A DNA stretch of 64,000 bases from Polaribacter sp. SA4-10 (GTDB taxonomy: Bacteria; Bacteroidota; Bacteroidia; Flavobacteriales; Flavobacteriaceae), in contig NZ_CP019331.1 of NCBI RefSeq assembly GCF_002163835.1, positions 1,835,001 through 1,899,000 of the forward strand, read 5' to 3'. The notes below the pieces were generated by a model that saw nothing but the letters and a program-made list of their open reading frames with translations, did no database searches and was not told the origin of the DNA. The translations under genes were made by a program, and so were the position numbers. Shown here in pieces: positions 1-10,991 of the stretch (position 1 is the stretch's first letter; each line of letters starts with the position of its first letter).

Positions 1-2076
<2,076 letters not shown>

Positions 2077-2154
2077 AATTTTTTATGTTAGTTATGTTAG
2101 GTTTTTGTAAACTTAAGCAGATATACTTCTGATATTATTAATAAACACCGCTAC

Positions 2155-2167
2155 AAATAGTATACAT
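2155..2167 (-). promoter_or_regulatory. Shared PUL motif upstream of the glycosidase gene
   Basis: AAATAGTATACAT on the plus strand matches 12 of 13 bases of the motif found twice before susC. Read on the minus strand it gives ATGTATACTATTTG, which also resembles a flavobacterial -7 element with one extra spacer base. It lies 79 bases from the start codon; the susC-proximal copy lies 72 bases from its start. It may be an operator, the promoter itself, or both. Confidence 0.5.
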
Positions 2168-2363
2168 CATTATTTTTGAAGTGTTTTATTAACAATAGGT
2201 TAAATTATACTTATCAATACTTTTAAAAAAAACTTCCGTATTAAATAATGTTGTATCAATGTATAGGTTATTAACCTAATGTTGTCAATTTTAAAACCTT
2301 TCTATTGTAAATAATTCTAATGTTTTTTTCTTGATAAGTAAAAATTTATAGGGATATGTATTA

Positions 2364-2400
2364 TAAATTAAAAAGGGTGAACTACATTAAAAATTCACCC
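2364..2400 (-). terminator. Terminator after the GH16 gene
   Basis: GGGTGAA (2375-2381) pairs with TTCACCC (2394-2400). On the minus strand the hairpin is followed by TTTTTAATTTATAA. It lies 26 bases past the GH16 stop. The rest of the 349-base gap to the next gene holds the shared motif at 2155 and nothing else that I recognise. Confidence 0.8.
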
Positions 2401-2425
2401 TCTTTCTTTCTTCTAAGTTCTCTTA

Positions 2426-4090
2426 TTATTTAAATACTTTTACGTAATCAATTTCCATAGTATCTTCTGTAAATGATGCGTCTACAGTGCCTCCAAGAGA
2501 TCCTCCCATTGCAACATTAAGAATTAAGAAAAAGTCTGCATTAAATGGTAAAGTTGAATCATTTGTTAACTCATAAAACTTAATATCATCAACAAAAATC
2601 TTTACAGCTTCTTCCGTCCATTCTACAGTATATAAATGAAATTCTGAAGATGCATTTGCTATTGAAGTAGTTTCACCATAACTTGCATTACTAGAACTTG
2701 CTGAATCAAACCAATGACAAGTACCAAGTGTTGTGTTTTTATCACCACCTGTTTGCTCCATAATATCTATTTCACCACTTTGAGGCCAACCTACAGAAGT
2801 GAAATTAGAACCTAACATCCAAATTGCTGGCCAAGTACCTTGAGACGCTGGTAACTTTGCTTTTACTTCTACTCTACCATAAGTAAAGTTATATAAACCT
2901 TGAGATTTTAACCTAGCAGAAGTATATCCTCCGCTACCATCAGCTTTCGCTGTAATGATTAAAGAACCACCTTCTACTTTAGCATTTTCTGCAGTATCCG
3001 TATAGGTTTGTAATTCATTATTACCCCAGCCTGAATTAGCTCCAAGATCATATGTCCATTTTGTAGCATCTGGTGCTCCATCTGTTTCAAACTCATCAGA
3101 CCAAGCTAAAGTGTTAAATTCATAACTTGCACCTTGTACAGGTTTTGTAGAAGTAAATTTATGATACCATGCAAAACCATCTCCAGCTTGAATAACTCTA
3201 ACCACAAGTTCATCATTAGAAATAGAAATTATATCATAAGTACTAGAACCTACTAACCATCCCATAAAACCACCTTCCGAAATTTCGAAAGTTGTACCTC
3301 TATATGGCTCTTCGTCATAAGAACCCTCTAAAGCTGCTTTTGAAACTGAAGGACCAAAAGAAACTGTTTTTAACCCAAACATTGAAGTAGCAACTGTTTC
3401 ATCATGACATTGGTCTCCTGCAACACCTAAGTCTCCTGCATAAGTACCAGGTACAAAAGCAGGACCTACAGTTTGCTCAAATGTTACACCATTTGTAGTT
3501 CTTGTAAATACAAATTCATTATCATACATACATCCCTTTTCAGCATCCCATGCTTTAATACCATTCCACCATGCTTCATAAGCAAATTCTCCATTTCCAT
3601 AATCATCTGTAACCGGGCCTAAACCAACATGTACATCTATATCTGCTTGCCAATACCATTTTTTACTGTCGCCAACATTAGCACCACTTAAAAAGTTTTC
3701 AGTTTCAACATCAGAAAAAGAACTAAAAACTTCTACATCTATTGTTTTTGTTGATGAAACACCACCTGTACCATTTGCCTTTACAACAACAGTATACACA
3801 TTTACACCTACTTTTGAAAATCTCTTTGATAAAATTCCTGATGGTGAAGCTTCTGCTGCTCCATCAAAATAATAAACATAAGAAGAACCATTATCTGCAC
3901 TTACAGTAAAATTTACTGAACCACTTCCATCTCCATAAGGATTGTCTGCATCAACACCAACAATTTCTGCGTTAATTACAATGTTTGAAGGAGAAACTAC
4001 ATCTCCAAATTGATAACTATTTTCTTGACACCCGTAAAAGGCAGTCATTAAAGAAAATAGAATTATATAAATATTTTTAAATTTTTTCAT
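2426..4090 (-). CDS. GH16 family beta-glucanase lipoprotein (laminarinase-like)
   Basis: A 554-residue secreted lipoprotein: the signal peptide ends with the lipobox TAFYGC, so it is probably anchored in the outer membrane. Residues about 35-125 look like a PKD/immunoglobulin-like domain. Residues 130-330 form a domain often found with bacteroidetal GH16 enzymes (DKCHDE-type loops, WYHKF). The C-terminal 230 residues are a GH16 catalytic domain with the signature GEIDIMEQTG, in which the first Glu is the expected nucleophile and the second the acid/base. GH16 enzymes with this signature usually cut beta-1,3 or mixed-linkage glucans; laminarin is the likely marine substrate. The gene follows the glycan-binding lipoprotein by 12 bases and ends the susC-led operon before a clear terminator. 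Confidence 0.9.
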   Translation of the reverse strand: MKKFKNIYIILFSLMTAFYGCQENSYQFGDVVSPSNIVINAEIVGVDADNPYGDGSGSVNFTVSADNGSSYVYYFDGAAEASPSGILSKRFSKVGVNVYTVVVKANGTGGVSSTKTIDVEVFSSFSDVETENFLSGANVGDSKKWYWQADIDVHVGLGPVTDDYGNGEFAYEAWWNGIKAWDAEKGCMYDNEFVFTRTTNGVTFEQTVGPAFVPGTYAGDLGVAGDQCHDETVATSMFGLKTVSFGPSVSKAALEGSYDEEPYRGTTFEISEGGFMGWLVGSSTYDIISISNDELVVRVIQAGDGFAWYHKFTSTKPVQGASYEFNTLAWSDEFETDGAPDATKWTYDLGANSGWGNNELQTYTDTAENAKVEGGSLIITAKADGSGGYTSARLKSQGLYNFTYGRVEVKAKLPASQGTWPAIWMLGSNFTSVGWPQSGEIDIMEQTGGDKNTTLGTCHWFDSASSSNASYGETTSIANASSEFHLYTVEWTEEAVKIFVDDIKFYELTNDSTLPFNADFFLILNVAMGGSLGGTVDASFTEDTMEIDYVKVFK

Positions 4091-4102
4091 CTTTGTACTA
4101 TT

Positions 4103-6262
4103 TTATTTAAAATAATTAATATCATCTATGTAAGCAACTACAGTATCATTATTATTCTCTGAATTTACTTGTAGAACAACTCTACTAAAGTTAGTGATAC
4201 TTATAGCATCAGTAACGCCTAATACAGTATCACTTGCAAAATCGAAAGTAACTTCCTGCCAAGTATCTAATGCAATTTCTTTAATGATTTCTGATTGTCT
4301 TTCCCAAGGGTTAGCATCTGCATCTTGAAGTTTTAAAGAAATTTGATTTATTTGACTACCTGATAAACTAGTTGACGGCACATAAATTTTTAATGAAAAT
4401 TTAGATTTTGCAGTTAAATCGTAATTTGGTGTAATATCAAAACGAACGTTTGCATAAGTACCACCTGTATCAGTGTATTCTAAAACTGTATCAGAATCAT
4501 TTAAAGCATCTTTAAATGGATTTGCAAATGCATTATTCATTCCGCAATCATCTCCTGCCCACGTTGTAATTGTACCATCTCCTTCAAAACTATCTTTTAC
4601 AAATGGAGCAGTATCCCCAGCTATTTCATTACCATAAGATAAATCATCTAAATAAGCAATAACATTGTCATTATTATTTTCTGAATTAACCTGTAAAACT
4701 ACTCTTCTAAAATTAGTAATACTTAATGGATCGGTAACTCCTAATACATCATCATTTTCAAAATCAAAAGAAAGTGTTTGCCAAGTATCTAAAGCTATTG
4801 TTTTAATAATTTCTGATTGTCTCTCCCAAGGATTAGCATCTGAATCTTGCAATTTTAAAGACAGTTGATTGATTTGACTACCAGTAACACTTGAAGAAGG
4901 CACATAAATTTTTAATGTAAATACACTATTACCTCCAGATAAATCAAAATCAGCATCTTTATCAAAACGCACATTTGCATACGTACCACCTGTATCATTA
5001 TACTCTAAAACTGTATCAGAATCATTTAACCCATCTTTAAATGGATTTGCAAAAGCAGTATTCATTCCGCAATCATCTCCTGCCCAAGTAGTAATATTTC
5101 CATTTCCTTCAAAGTCATCAAAAACAATTGGTGTACCTGTTGAAGAAGCCGTTTTATAAAAATAAAAATTATCTATATAAACTACTCCAGCAACTTCATC
5201 AGAATCTATTAATATTTGAGTTATTTTTTCCTTATTAGTAAGATCTCCTCCATCAAAACCAGTCATATCAAGATCTATACCTCTCCAAGAACCACCAACT
5301 GTAGCTCCTAAAGACTCAATATCTTCTCCTCCATCTACTGTGTTTACAATTTTTATAAACAATTCAGTTGTAGTTCCATCTGGTACCCAATAATCAATAT
5401 GTAATTTTTCCATAGTTGACACATCTATACCATTGGCATAATTTGTTACCATACCTACAAAATCTAAATTTGTTAGTAACCAAACATTATTGCCTTCAAC
5501 GGTTGTAGCTTCAAAATTTGATGATGACCATTCTGTTGGTAGTTCATCTAAAGTTACATCTGTATACGCATCACTAAAAATAGAAATTACATCTGTAGCC
5601 TCTCTATTTGGAGGTGTATTTGCAGCGCTTAGTGGTGCTAAAATTTCAGTCACCTCAAATTCTGTTGTGTATTCTGTAGTTTCAATAGCACCACCTTTTG
5701 CAATCACTTTTACAGAATACGTACCTGGATTTGTATATTGATAAGAAACAGCCTCTCCTATATTAGCAGTTGCTACTGGTTGATCAATATCTGTTTCTCC
5801 AGAATAAAATTCGAACACAGAAGCAAATTCTGCAGTTGCAGTAATATTTACTTTCTTTGATGTTGATTTATCATTTTCTATAGTAGCAACTAAATTTTGT
5901 GGCGCTTGAAACGATACAATTAAAGCTTGTGTTGCTTCTGCTGTATCTCCTTTGGTATTATATGCTACAACCTTAATTTCAAAAGTTCCTTCTGTATATG
6001 TATGTTGTACATTTTTACCTGCTTCTATATTTTCTGGATCTGTAGTTGTATCTCCAAAAAAGATATCAAATGATGTTGCCCCATCTGCAGTTGGCGTTAT
6101 TGTAACCAAACCTGTATTGTCTTGCGTAATCGTATATACTGCAGCAACATTTGTTGGAGCTACCATAGTAGCTAAGAAGTCTAAACTTCTATCTTCTTCT
6201 GTACATGCACTAATAATAAAAAGAATTATTAATGCTTTGTATATTGTTTTAAGTTTCTTCAT
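4103..6262 (-). CDS. Surface glycan-binding lipoprotein (SusE/SGBP-like) with PKD and repeated CBM-like domains
   Basis: The start is taken at the ATG at 6260-6262, because it opens a lipoprotein signal (MKKLKTIYKALIILFIISAC); the longer frame from 6298 would run into the end of susD. The 719-residue product has two PKD-like domains (residues about 25-215), a beta-sandwich domain (about 220-370) and two copies of a 175-residue beta-sandwich at the C-terminus. Each copy carries TTWAGDDCGMN, NPFKD, DSDTVLEY, YANVRFD, PWERQSEIIK and VVLQVNSENNND. There is no catalytic motif. Its position between susD and GH16 is typical of surface glycan-binding proteins that hand polysaccharide to SusCD. The beta-1,3-glucan specificity is inferred only from the neighbouring enzyme. 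Confidence 0.85.
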   Translation of the reverse strand: MKKLKTIYKALIILFIISACTEEDRSLDFLATMVAPTNVAAVYTITQDNTGLVTITPTADGATSFDIFFGDTTTDPENIEAGKNVQHTYTEGTFEIKVVAYNTKGDTAEATQALIVSFQAPQNLVATIENDKSTSKKVNITATAEFASVFEFYSGETDIDQPVATANIGEAVSYQYTNPGTYSVKVIAKGGAIETTEYTTEFEVTEILAPLSAANTPPNREATDVISIFSDAYTDVTLDELPTEWSSSNFEATTVEGNNVWLLTNLDFVGMVTNYANGIDVSTMEKLHIDYWVPDGTTTELFIKIVNTVDGGEDIESLGATVGGSWRGIDLDMTGFDGGDLTNKEKITQILIDSDEVAGVVYIDNFYFYKTASSTGTPIVFDDFEGNGNITTWAGDDCGMNTAFANPFKDGLNDSDTVLEYNDTGGTYANVRFDKDADFDLSGGNSVFTLKIYVPSSSVTGSQINQLSLKLQDSDANPWERQSEIIKTIALDTWQTLSFDFENDDVLGVTDPLSITNFRRVVLQVNSENNNDNVIAYLDDLSYGNEIAGDTAPFVKDSFEGDGTITTWAGDDCGMNNAFANPFKDALNDSDTVLEYTDTGGTYANVRFDITPNYDLTAKSKFSLKIYVPSTSLSGSQINQISLKLQDADANPWERQSEIIKEIALDTWQEVTFDFASDTVLGVTDAISITNFSRVVLQVNSENNNDTVVAYIDDINYFK
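4106..5155 (-). repeat. Two tandem 525-bp coding repeats
   Basis: Matching landmarks, for example TTCATTCCGCAATCATCTCC at 4536 and 5061, are 525 bases apart, exactly 175 codons. The two units encode the duplicated CBM-like domain of the glycan-binding lipoprotein. DNA identity is high across the unit, which points to a fairly recent duplication or to gene conversion. Confidence 0.85.
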
Positions 6263-6273
6263 ACTTATATATA

Positions 6274-7758
6274 TTAATATCCTTGATTTTGTGACCAATT
6301 TCCTTGAGAAAATTGTATTTCTTCTAGAGGAATTGGAAACACTTCATTCTTACCAGATGCAAATCCTGCAATTTGAGTTCCTCTTCCTGTTCTTACCAAG
6401 TCAAAAAATTGATGACCTTCTCCAACTAATTCAACTCTACGTTCTTTGTATATAGCCGCCGTTAAATTAGTACCACTTGTAGTGATATTATTTGTTGCAT
6501 TACCAAATGCTCTTTCTCTAACTCTATTTAAATAAATTTTAGCTTTGGTATCATCTGGACTAGATTTTCTATTAAAAGATTCTGCTGCCATTAATAAAAC
6601 ATCTGCAAAACGAATTGCTCTATAATTATTAGGATTTGTTAAGTTTAAATCTCCTGCTGCATCTGTACTTCTTACTCTTGGAATATATTTTCTATTGTAA
6701 TACCCTGTATGCTCATAACCTGTTGTAAAAGCTGCACCAGTAGAATCTGACCATGCGTTTATATCTAAAATCGCAACATCTTTACGATTATCACCATCTT
6801 CAAATTCGTCTACTACTTCTTGAGTAGGAACATTAAAACTAAACCCTGAGGTATATAAAGTTCCTTGGTAACCTCTAACTCCCTGAAAACCTACAGCAAC
6901 ATTACCTTCACTACATTGTAAACATCCAAAACCAGCTCCTTCAATATCTGTATACTGAACTTCAAAAACTGCACCTGTACCATTTTCTCCATCAAATTCA
7001 AAAATCTTATTATAGTCAGACTCTAAAATATAAGGTCCGTTGTTAATTAAGTTTTCTAAAACAGTAGCAGACTCATCAAACTTATCTTGAAATAAATATA
7101 CTTTCCCTAATAAAGCTTGTGCCGAACCTTTTGTTGCTCTTCCTAGTTGAGGAGCTGTATAAGATAAATTAGCAACTGCATATTGCAAATCTGCCTCAAT
7201 TAAAGCATACACATCTGCTTTTGGCGATCTTGGAATTGTTTTTTCATCACCTAAAACAAAACGACCTTCTGGCTTAATAGGAATATCTCCAAACCATTTT
7301 ACCAATTCAAAATTATAGTATGCTCTCAAAAAACGAGCTTCTGCAATTATAATATCTTTACCTTCAAAGAAGGTTTTATCTTCAAACTCTATAATATATG
7401 CTGCCCTATTTACACCTCCATACATCCAGCTCCAAAGATTTTGAAGTTGTGCATTTATAGGTGAATGTGTCATATCATCTACTTGTTGATAACCAGGAAC
7501 ATCTGTTGCACTTTCACCACCACAAAGTGTGTTGTTAGATGCAATTTCTCCCATTAATACATTAATAAATGTAGATTGTAAAGGATCATAAGCTGCCACT
7601 AAGGCATTGTAATAATCTGCTTCTGAATTGAAAAAAGATTCAGAATCTTCAGCATAAATTTTAGAATTGTTTAAGTAATCATCTGAACATGCGCTTAATA
7701 TAAATAAGCTTGCCATAAAGATGAATCCTAATTTTATTTTTTGATTGTAATTTCTCAT
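6274..7758 (-). CDS. susD: SusD-like starch-binding outer-membrane lipoprotein
   Basis: A 494-residue SusD/RagB family protein. The signal peptide ends in the lipobox LFILSAC, followed by SDDYL. The N-terminal SusD-like part contains NALVAAYDPLQS and the TPR-like helices RFLRAYYNFELVKWFGDIP; the C-terminal part has the family hallmarks RFADVLLMAAESFNR, YLNRVRERAF and ERRVELVGEGHQFFDLVR. SusD sits as a lid on the SusC barrel and captures oligosaccharide at the cell surface. The gene starts 10 bases after susC and is followed by the glycan-binding lipoprotein, the standard order. The name denotes the family; the substrate is probably not starch here, given the GH16 enzyme. Confidence 0.95.
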   Translation of the reverse strand: MRNYNQKIKLGFIFMASLFILSACSDDYLNNSKIYAEDSESFFNSEADYYNALVAAYDPLQSTFINVLMGEIASNNTLCGGESATDVPGYQQVDDMTHSPINAQLQNLWSWMYGGVNRAAYIIEFEDKTFFEGKDIIIAEARFLRAYYNFELVKWFGDIPIKPEGRFVLGDEKTIPRSPKADVYALIEADLQYAVANLSYTAPQLGRATKGSAQALLGKVYLFQDKFDESATVLENLINNGPYILESDYNKIFEFDGENGTGAVFEVQYTDIEGAGFGCLQCSEGNVAVGFQGVRGYQGTLYTSGFSFNVPTQEVVDEFEDGDNRKDVAILDINAWSDSTGAAFTTGYEHTGYYNRKYIPRVRSTDAAGDLNLTNPNNYRAIRFADVLLMAAESFNRKSSPDDTKAKIYLNRVRERAFGNATNNITTSGTNLTAAIYKERRVELVGEGHQFFDLVRTGRGTQIAGFASGKNEVFPIPLEEIQFSQGNWSQNQGY

Positions 7759-7768
7759 CTTTTATTTT

Positions 7769-10700
7769 TTAAAATGTAACATTTAAACCTAATAAAAACT
7801 GTCTTGCAGATGGGTAGTTCCCAGAATCAATACCAGCTCCAATTGCACCCCCATTAATTGTTGGGTCAAAACCTGTGTAATTAGTAAAAGTGAATAAATT
7901 ATTGATTGATGTATATAATCTTAACTTAGACAGCCCTACTTTTTCTAATAATTCTTGTGTAAAATTATACCCTATTTGTATGTTTTGCACACGTAAGAAT
8001 GAAGCATCTTCTACAAAAAAATCTGAAAACAATTTATTGTTAGTTGCATCATTTGTTAACCTTGGCACTGAGTTACTTGTTCCTGCACCTGTCCATCTAT
8101 CTAAATAATAAGCAGGTTTGTTAACATTAGGTAAGAAACGTTCGAAATTTCTAACCATGTCTTTACCTAATTCTGCATATAAATAGGTTGTAAAATCCCA
8201 GTTTTTATACTTTGCTGAAACATTGAATCCCATATAAAAGTCTGCTTGTGGATTTCCAATATTAATTCTATCGTCAAAATCTATAACTCCATCTCCATTC
8301 ATATCTTTATATCGGATATCTCCTGGTGATGTACTAGAAGCACCCAAACCAGATTGAGAAGGGTGTGCAGTAACTTCTGCTTGTGTTTGAAAAATTCCGT
8401 CAGTTACCAAACCTAAAAAATAACCAATTGGTTGTCCTACTTCCATTCTTGATGGAGCAAGATTACCAATTGCAAATCCACCACCTTCAACAAAAGCACC
8501 ATCTAAAACATCTGTTACATTATTTTTTATATACGTAACATTATATCCAAAATTCAAAGTAAGATCATCTGATGAATATGCTTTATAATTAATTGCTAAT
8601 TCAGCACCCGTATTTTTAGAAGTACCCGCATTAACAGTTGGATTTGCACCTCCTGGAGCACCAGAACCTAATAATCCAGAAACTGGAAAATTTTGAATTA
8701 ATAAATCTTTTCTTGTTTCTTCAAAATAATCTGCAACAATCGTTATTTTATCATCAAATAAATTAAGGTCTAAACCAATATCTAATTTTTCAGCAGTTTC
8801 CCAAGTTGCATTTGGATTTGGCAAACCACCTTGTGCGGAACCATCTACTAAAACTCCTCCTAAAACATAAGTTCCTTCTCCACTTAATAGAGATCTATAT
8901 AAATTATCTCCAACCAAGTTTCCTAAAGTACCATAACTTGCTCTTAATTTTAAGAAATTAATAACATCACTGTCTTTTAAGAATTCCTCATCAGAAATTT
9001 TCCAACCAGAAGTTACAGACCAAAAATTATCTACTCTTTTATCTTCTGCAAACACAGAAGCTCCATCTCTTCTTACTAATCCAGAAAACAAGTATTTTCC
9101 TTTATAATCATATTGAATTCTACCAAAATATGAAGTAAGTCTTATGTCACCATTTCCTGTATTTAAACTTCTTTGTTCACTTTGAGAATTTGTTAAACTA
9201 ATATCTGCAAATTCATATAAGTTGTTTGGTACATCAAAACCAGTTGTGTAAATACCATCAAATAAATCGTTTTGCACACTTGTTCCTAAAGTAAGACTTG
9301 TATTATGATTTTGTGAAAATGTTTTTTGATACGTAGCAAATGTTTCCCAATTTACTCTTGTAGAAGTAGCTTTGAATTGATATACAGAACTTTGTGTTTT
9401 GTTATATACTTTACTAGAACCATACTCTTGTATTGGAGTAAATGAACGTTGTTTTTCATTATAAATTTTATATCCAACACGTGAAACTACGTTTAAACCT
9501 TCAATTGGTTTATACTCTAATTTAAAATTTCCTTCTATTCCGTTTCCATTATTTTCACCAAACGTATTTTTTAGTAATGATAAAGGATTTACAACTTCAA
9601 TTCCTAAAAAGTTATTTGTATCGTTTTCTTCTAAACCAAAAGTTGGTGCATAATTTAAACCATTAAATAGTAAAGAACCATCAAACCCTTGTGAGGCACT
9701 TGTAAAGTAGTTGGCAATTATAGAAAAATTTAGTTTATCACTAATATCAACTCCTACATTTAATTTGATGTTATTTCTAATAAAATTAGATTTCTCTTTA
9801 GCAATAATACCATCTTGTTCCGTGCGAGATGCACTTATAAAATATCTAGAGTTTTCACCTCCACCAGAGACACTAATATTATGATTCATTAACAATGCAT
9901 CATTAAATAATTGATCTTGCCAATTAGTTCCCTTACCTAAAGAACCAACATTATTAAAAGGTAATGTTTGACCACTTGCTGCATATGCTTCATTTAAAAC
10001 CAAAGCATATTCAGTAGCATTTAAATAATCTAATTTTTTTGTTGTTTGTTGAAAAGCAGCATATGTATCATATTTAACAGTTGCTTTCTTATTTTTCTTA
10101 CCAATTTTAGTAGTTACTAAAACAACACCATTAGCTCCTTTTATACCATAGATAGCTGCTTGCGCATCTTTTAATACAGTAATTGATTCAATATCATTTG
10201 GGTTAATACTATTTAAATCACCTTCATAACCATCTACTATTGTTAAAGGTTGGTTGTTAGTGTTTGAACTAACACCTCTAATTAAAATATTTACTTTTGC
10301 ACCAGGTGCACCTGAAGAAAGGTTTACTGCTACACCAGATGTTGTTCCTTGTAATGCAGTTGTTGCATCTATAGGTTTTAAAACCTCTAGAGTTTCTTGC
10401 CCAACAATAGAAACAGAACCTGTAACATCTTTTCTTTTCTGCTTCCCATAACCAACTACAACAATCTCATCTAAAGACTCAGCTGATTCCTCCAAAGACA
10501 CATTCATAGTGTCTTGGTTAACGATCACTTCTTTTCGGGCATAACCCAAATAATTAAATACAAGTGTTGCACCTTGTTCTACTTTTGAAAGACTGTAAAG
10601 TCCGTCAAAATCAGTTTCAGCTCCAACAATTGTTCCTTTAACTATTATACTAACTCCAGGCAACGGGTCACCTGTTTTAGAATCCTTAACAACACCTTTT

Positions 10701-10771
10701 ACATTAATTGTTTGTGCATTAACACAAAAAGTTAAAAGTAAAAGGAGTAATAATGTGATTTTTTTTCTCAT
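7769..10771 (-). CDS. susC: SusC-like TonB-dependent outer-membrane transporter
   Basis: A 1000-residue TonB-linked transporter. It has a signal peptide (MRKKITLLLLLLLTFCVNAQ), a carboxypeptidase-D-regulatory-like domain (about 22-100: GVVKDSKTGDPLPGVSIIVKG), the TonB-box region SLDEIVVVGYGKQKR, a plug domain with IRGVSSNTNNQPLTIVDG and IESITVLKDAQAAIYG, and a 22-stranded barrel ending in the aromatic terminus LGLNVTF. It imports oligosaccharides bound by SusD, using energy from TonB-ExbBD. It is the first gene of the susC-susD-SGBP-GH16 operon. Two copies of a 13-bp motif lie 72 and 157 bases upstream, and the regulator gene ends just before this promoter region. Confidence 0.96.
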   Translation of the reverse strand: MRKKITLLLLLLLTFCVNAQTINVKGVVKDSKTGDPLPGVSIIVKGTIVGAETDFDGLYSLSKVEQGATLVFNYLGYARKEVIVNQDTMNVSLEESAESLDEIVVVGYGKQKRKDVTGSVSIVGQETLEVLKPIDATTALQGTTSGVAVNLSSGAPGAKVNILIRGVSSNTNNQPLTIVDGYEGDLNSINPNDIESITVLKDAQAAIYGIKGANGVVLVTTKIGKKNKKATVKYDTYAAFQQTTKKLDYLNATEYALVLNEAYAASGQTLPFNNVGSLGKGTNWQDQLFNDALLMNHNISVSGGGENSRYFISASRTEQDGIIAKEKSNFIRNNIKLNVGVDISDKLNFSIIANYFTSASQGFDGSLLFNGLNYAPTFGLEENDTNNFLGIEVVNPLSLLKNTFGENNGNGIEGNFKLEYKPIEGLNVVSRVGYKIYNEKQRSFTPIQEYGSSKVYNKTQSSVYQFKATSTRVNWETFATYQKTFSQNHNTSLTLGTSVQNDLFDGIYTTGFDVPNNLYEFADISLTNSQSEQRSLNTGNGDIRLTSYFGRIQYDYKGKYLFSGLVRRDGASVFAEDKRVDNFWSVTSGWKISDEEFLKDSDVINFLKLRASYGTLGNLVGDNLYRSLLSGEGTYVLGGVLVDGSAQGGLPNPNATWETAEKLDIGLDLNLFDDKITIVADYFEETRKDLLIQNFPVSGLLGSGAPGGANPTVNAGTSKNTGAELAINYKAYSSDDLTLNFGYNVTYIKNNVTDVLDGAFVEGGGFAIGNLAPSRMEVGQPIGYFLGLVTDGIFQTQAEVTAHPSQSGLGASSTSPGDIRYKDMNGDGVIDFDDRINIGNPQADFYMGFNVSAKYKNWDFTTYLYAELGKDMVRNFERFLPNVNKPAYYLDRWTGAGTSNSVPRLTNDATNNKLFSDFFVEDASFLRVQNIQIGYNFTQELLEKVGLSKLRLYTSINNLFTFTNYTGFDPTINGGAIGAGIDSGNYPSARQFLLGLNVTF

Positions 10772-10842
10772 GAATTATCCATTTAGTATTTTTTATTAAA
10801 ATTAGATTTAATTCTTAATTAAATCATAAATTCAACCAATAC

Positions 10843-10855
10843 AAAAAGTATACAT
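10843..10855 (-). promoter_or_regulatory. Shared PUL motif, susC-proximal copy
   Basis: AAAAAGTATACAT on the plus strand. On the minus strand it reads ATGTATACTTTTTG(TA), so it overlaps a possible -7 element of the TAnnTTTG type with one extra spacer base. The core GTATAC is a palindrome. An identical copy lies 85 bases further upstream and a 12/13 copy lies before the last glycosidase gene. Confidence 0.55.
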
Positions 10856-10927
10856 GGAAAAAAAAATATAATAAAAACAACAGATCAACAATAAACACAA
10901 GGCTTTACAACATGTAAATAATTAACT

Positions 10928-10940
10928 AAAAAGTATACAT
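10928..10940 (-). promoter_or_regulatory. Shared PUL motif, susC-distal copy
   Basis: Identical 13-mer AAAAAGTATACAT, 85 bases (about eight helical turns) from the proximal copy. Here the bases after it do not form a -7 element, which argues that the motif is a protein-binding site and not only a promoter. Confidence 0.5.
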
Positions 10941-10991
10941 ATTTAACCTTGTTGTAGTAATGTAGTGGTAAAATAAATCAATGTTGGGGAG

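Noticed and set aside
5952..6455. 167-codon open frame on the plus strand opposite the susD/glycan-binding lipoprotein junction
   Set aside because: It lies antisense to two well-supported genes, has no family features and reads as low-complexity hydrophobic sequence; a shadow frame.
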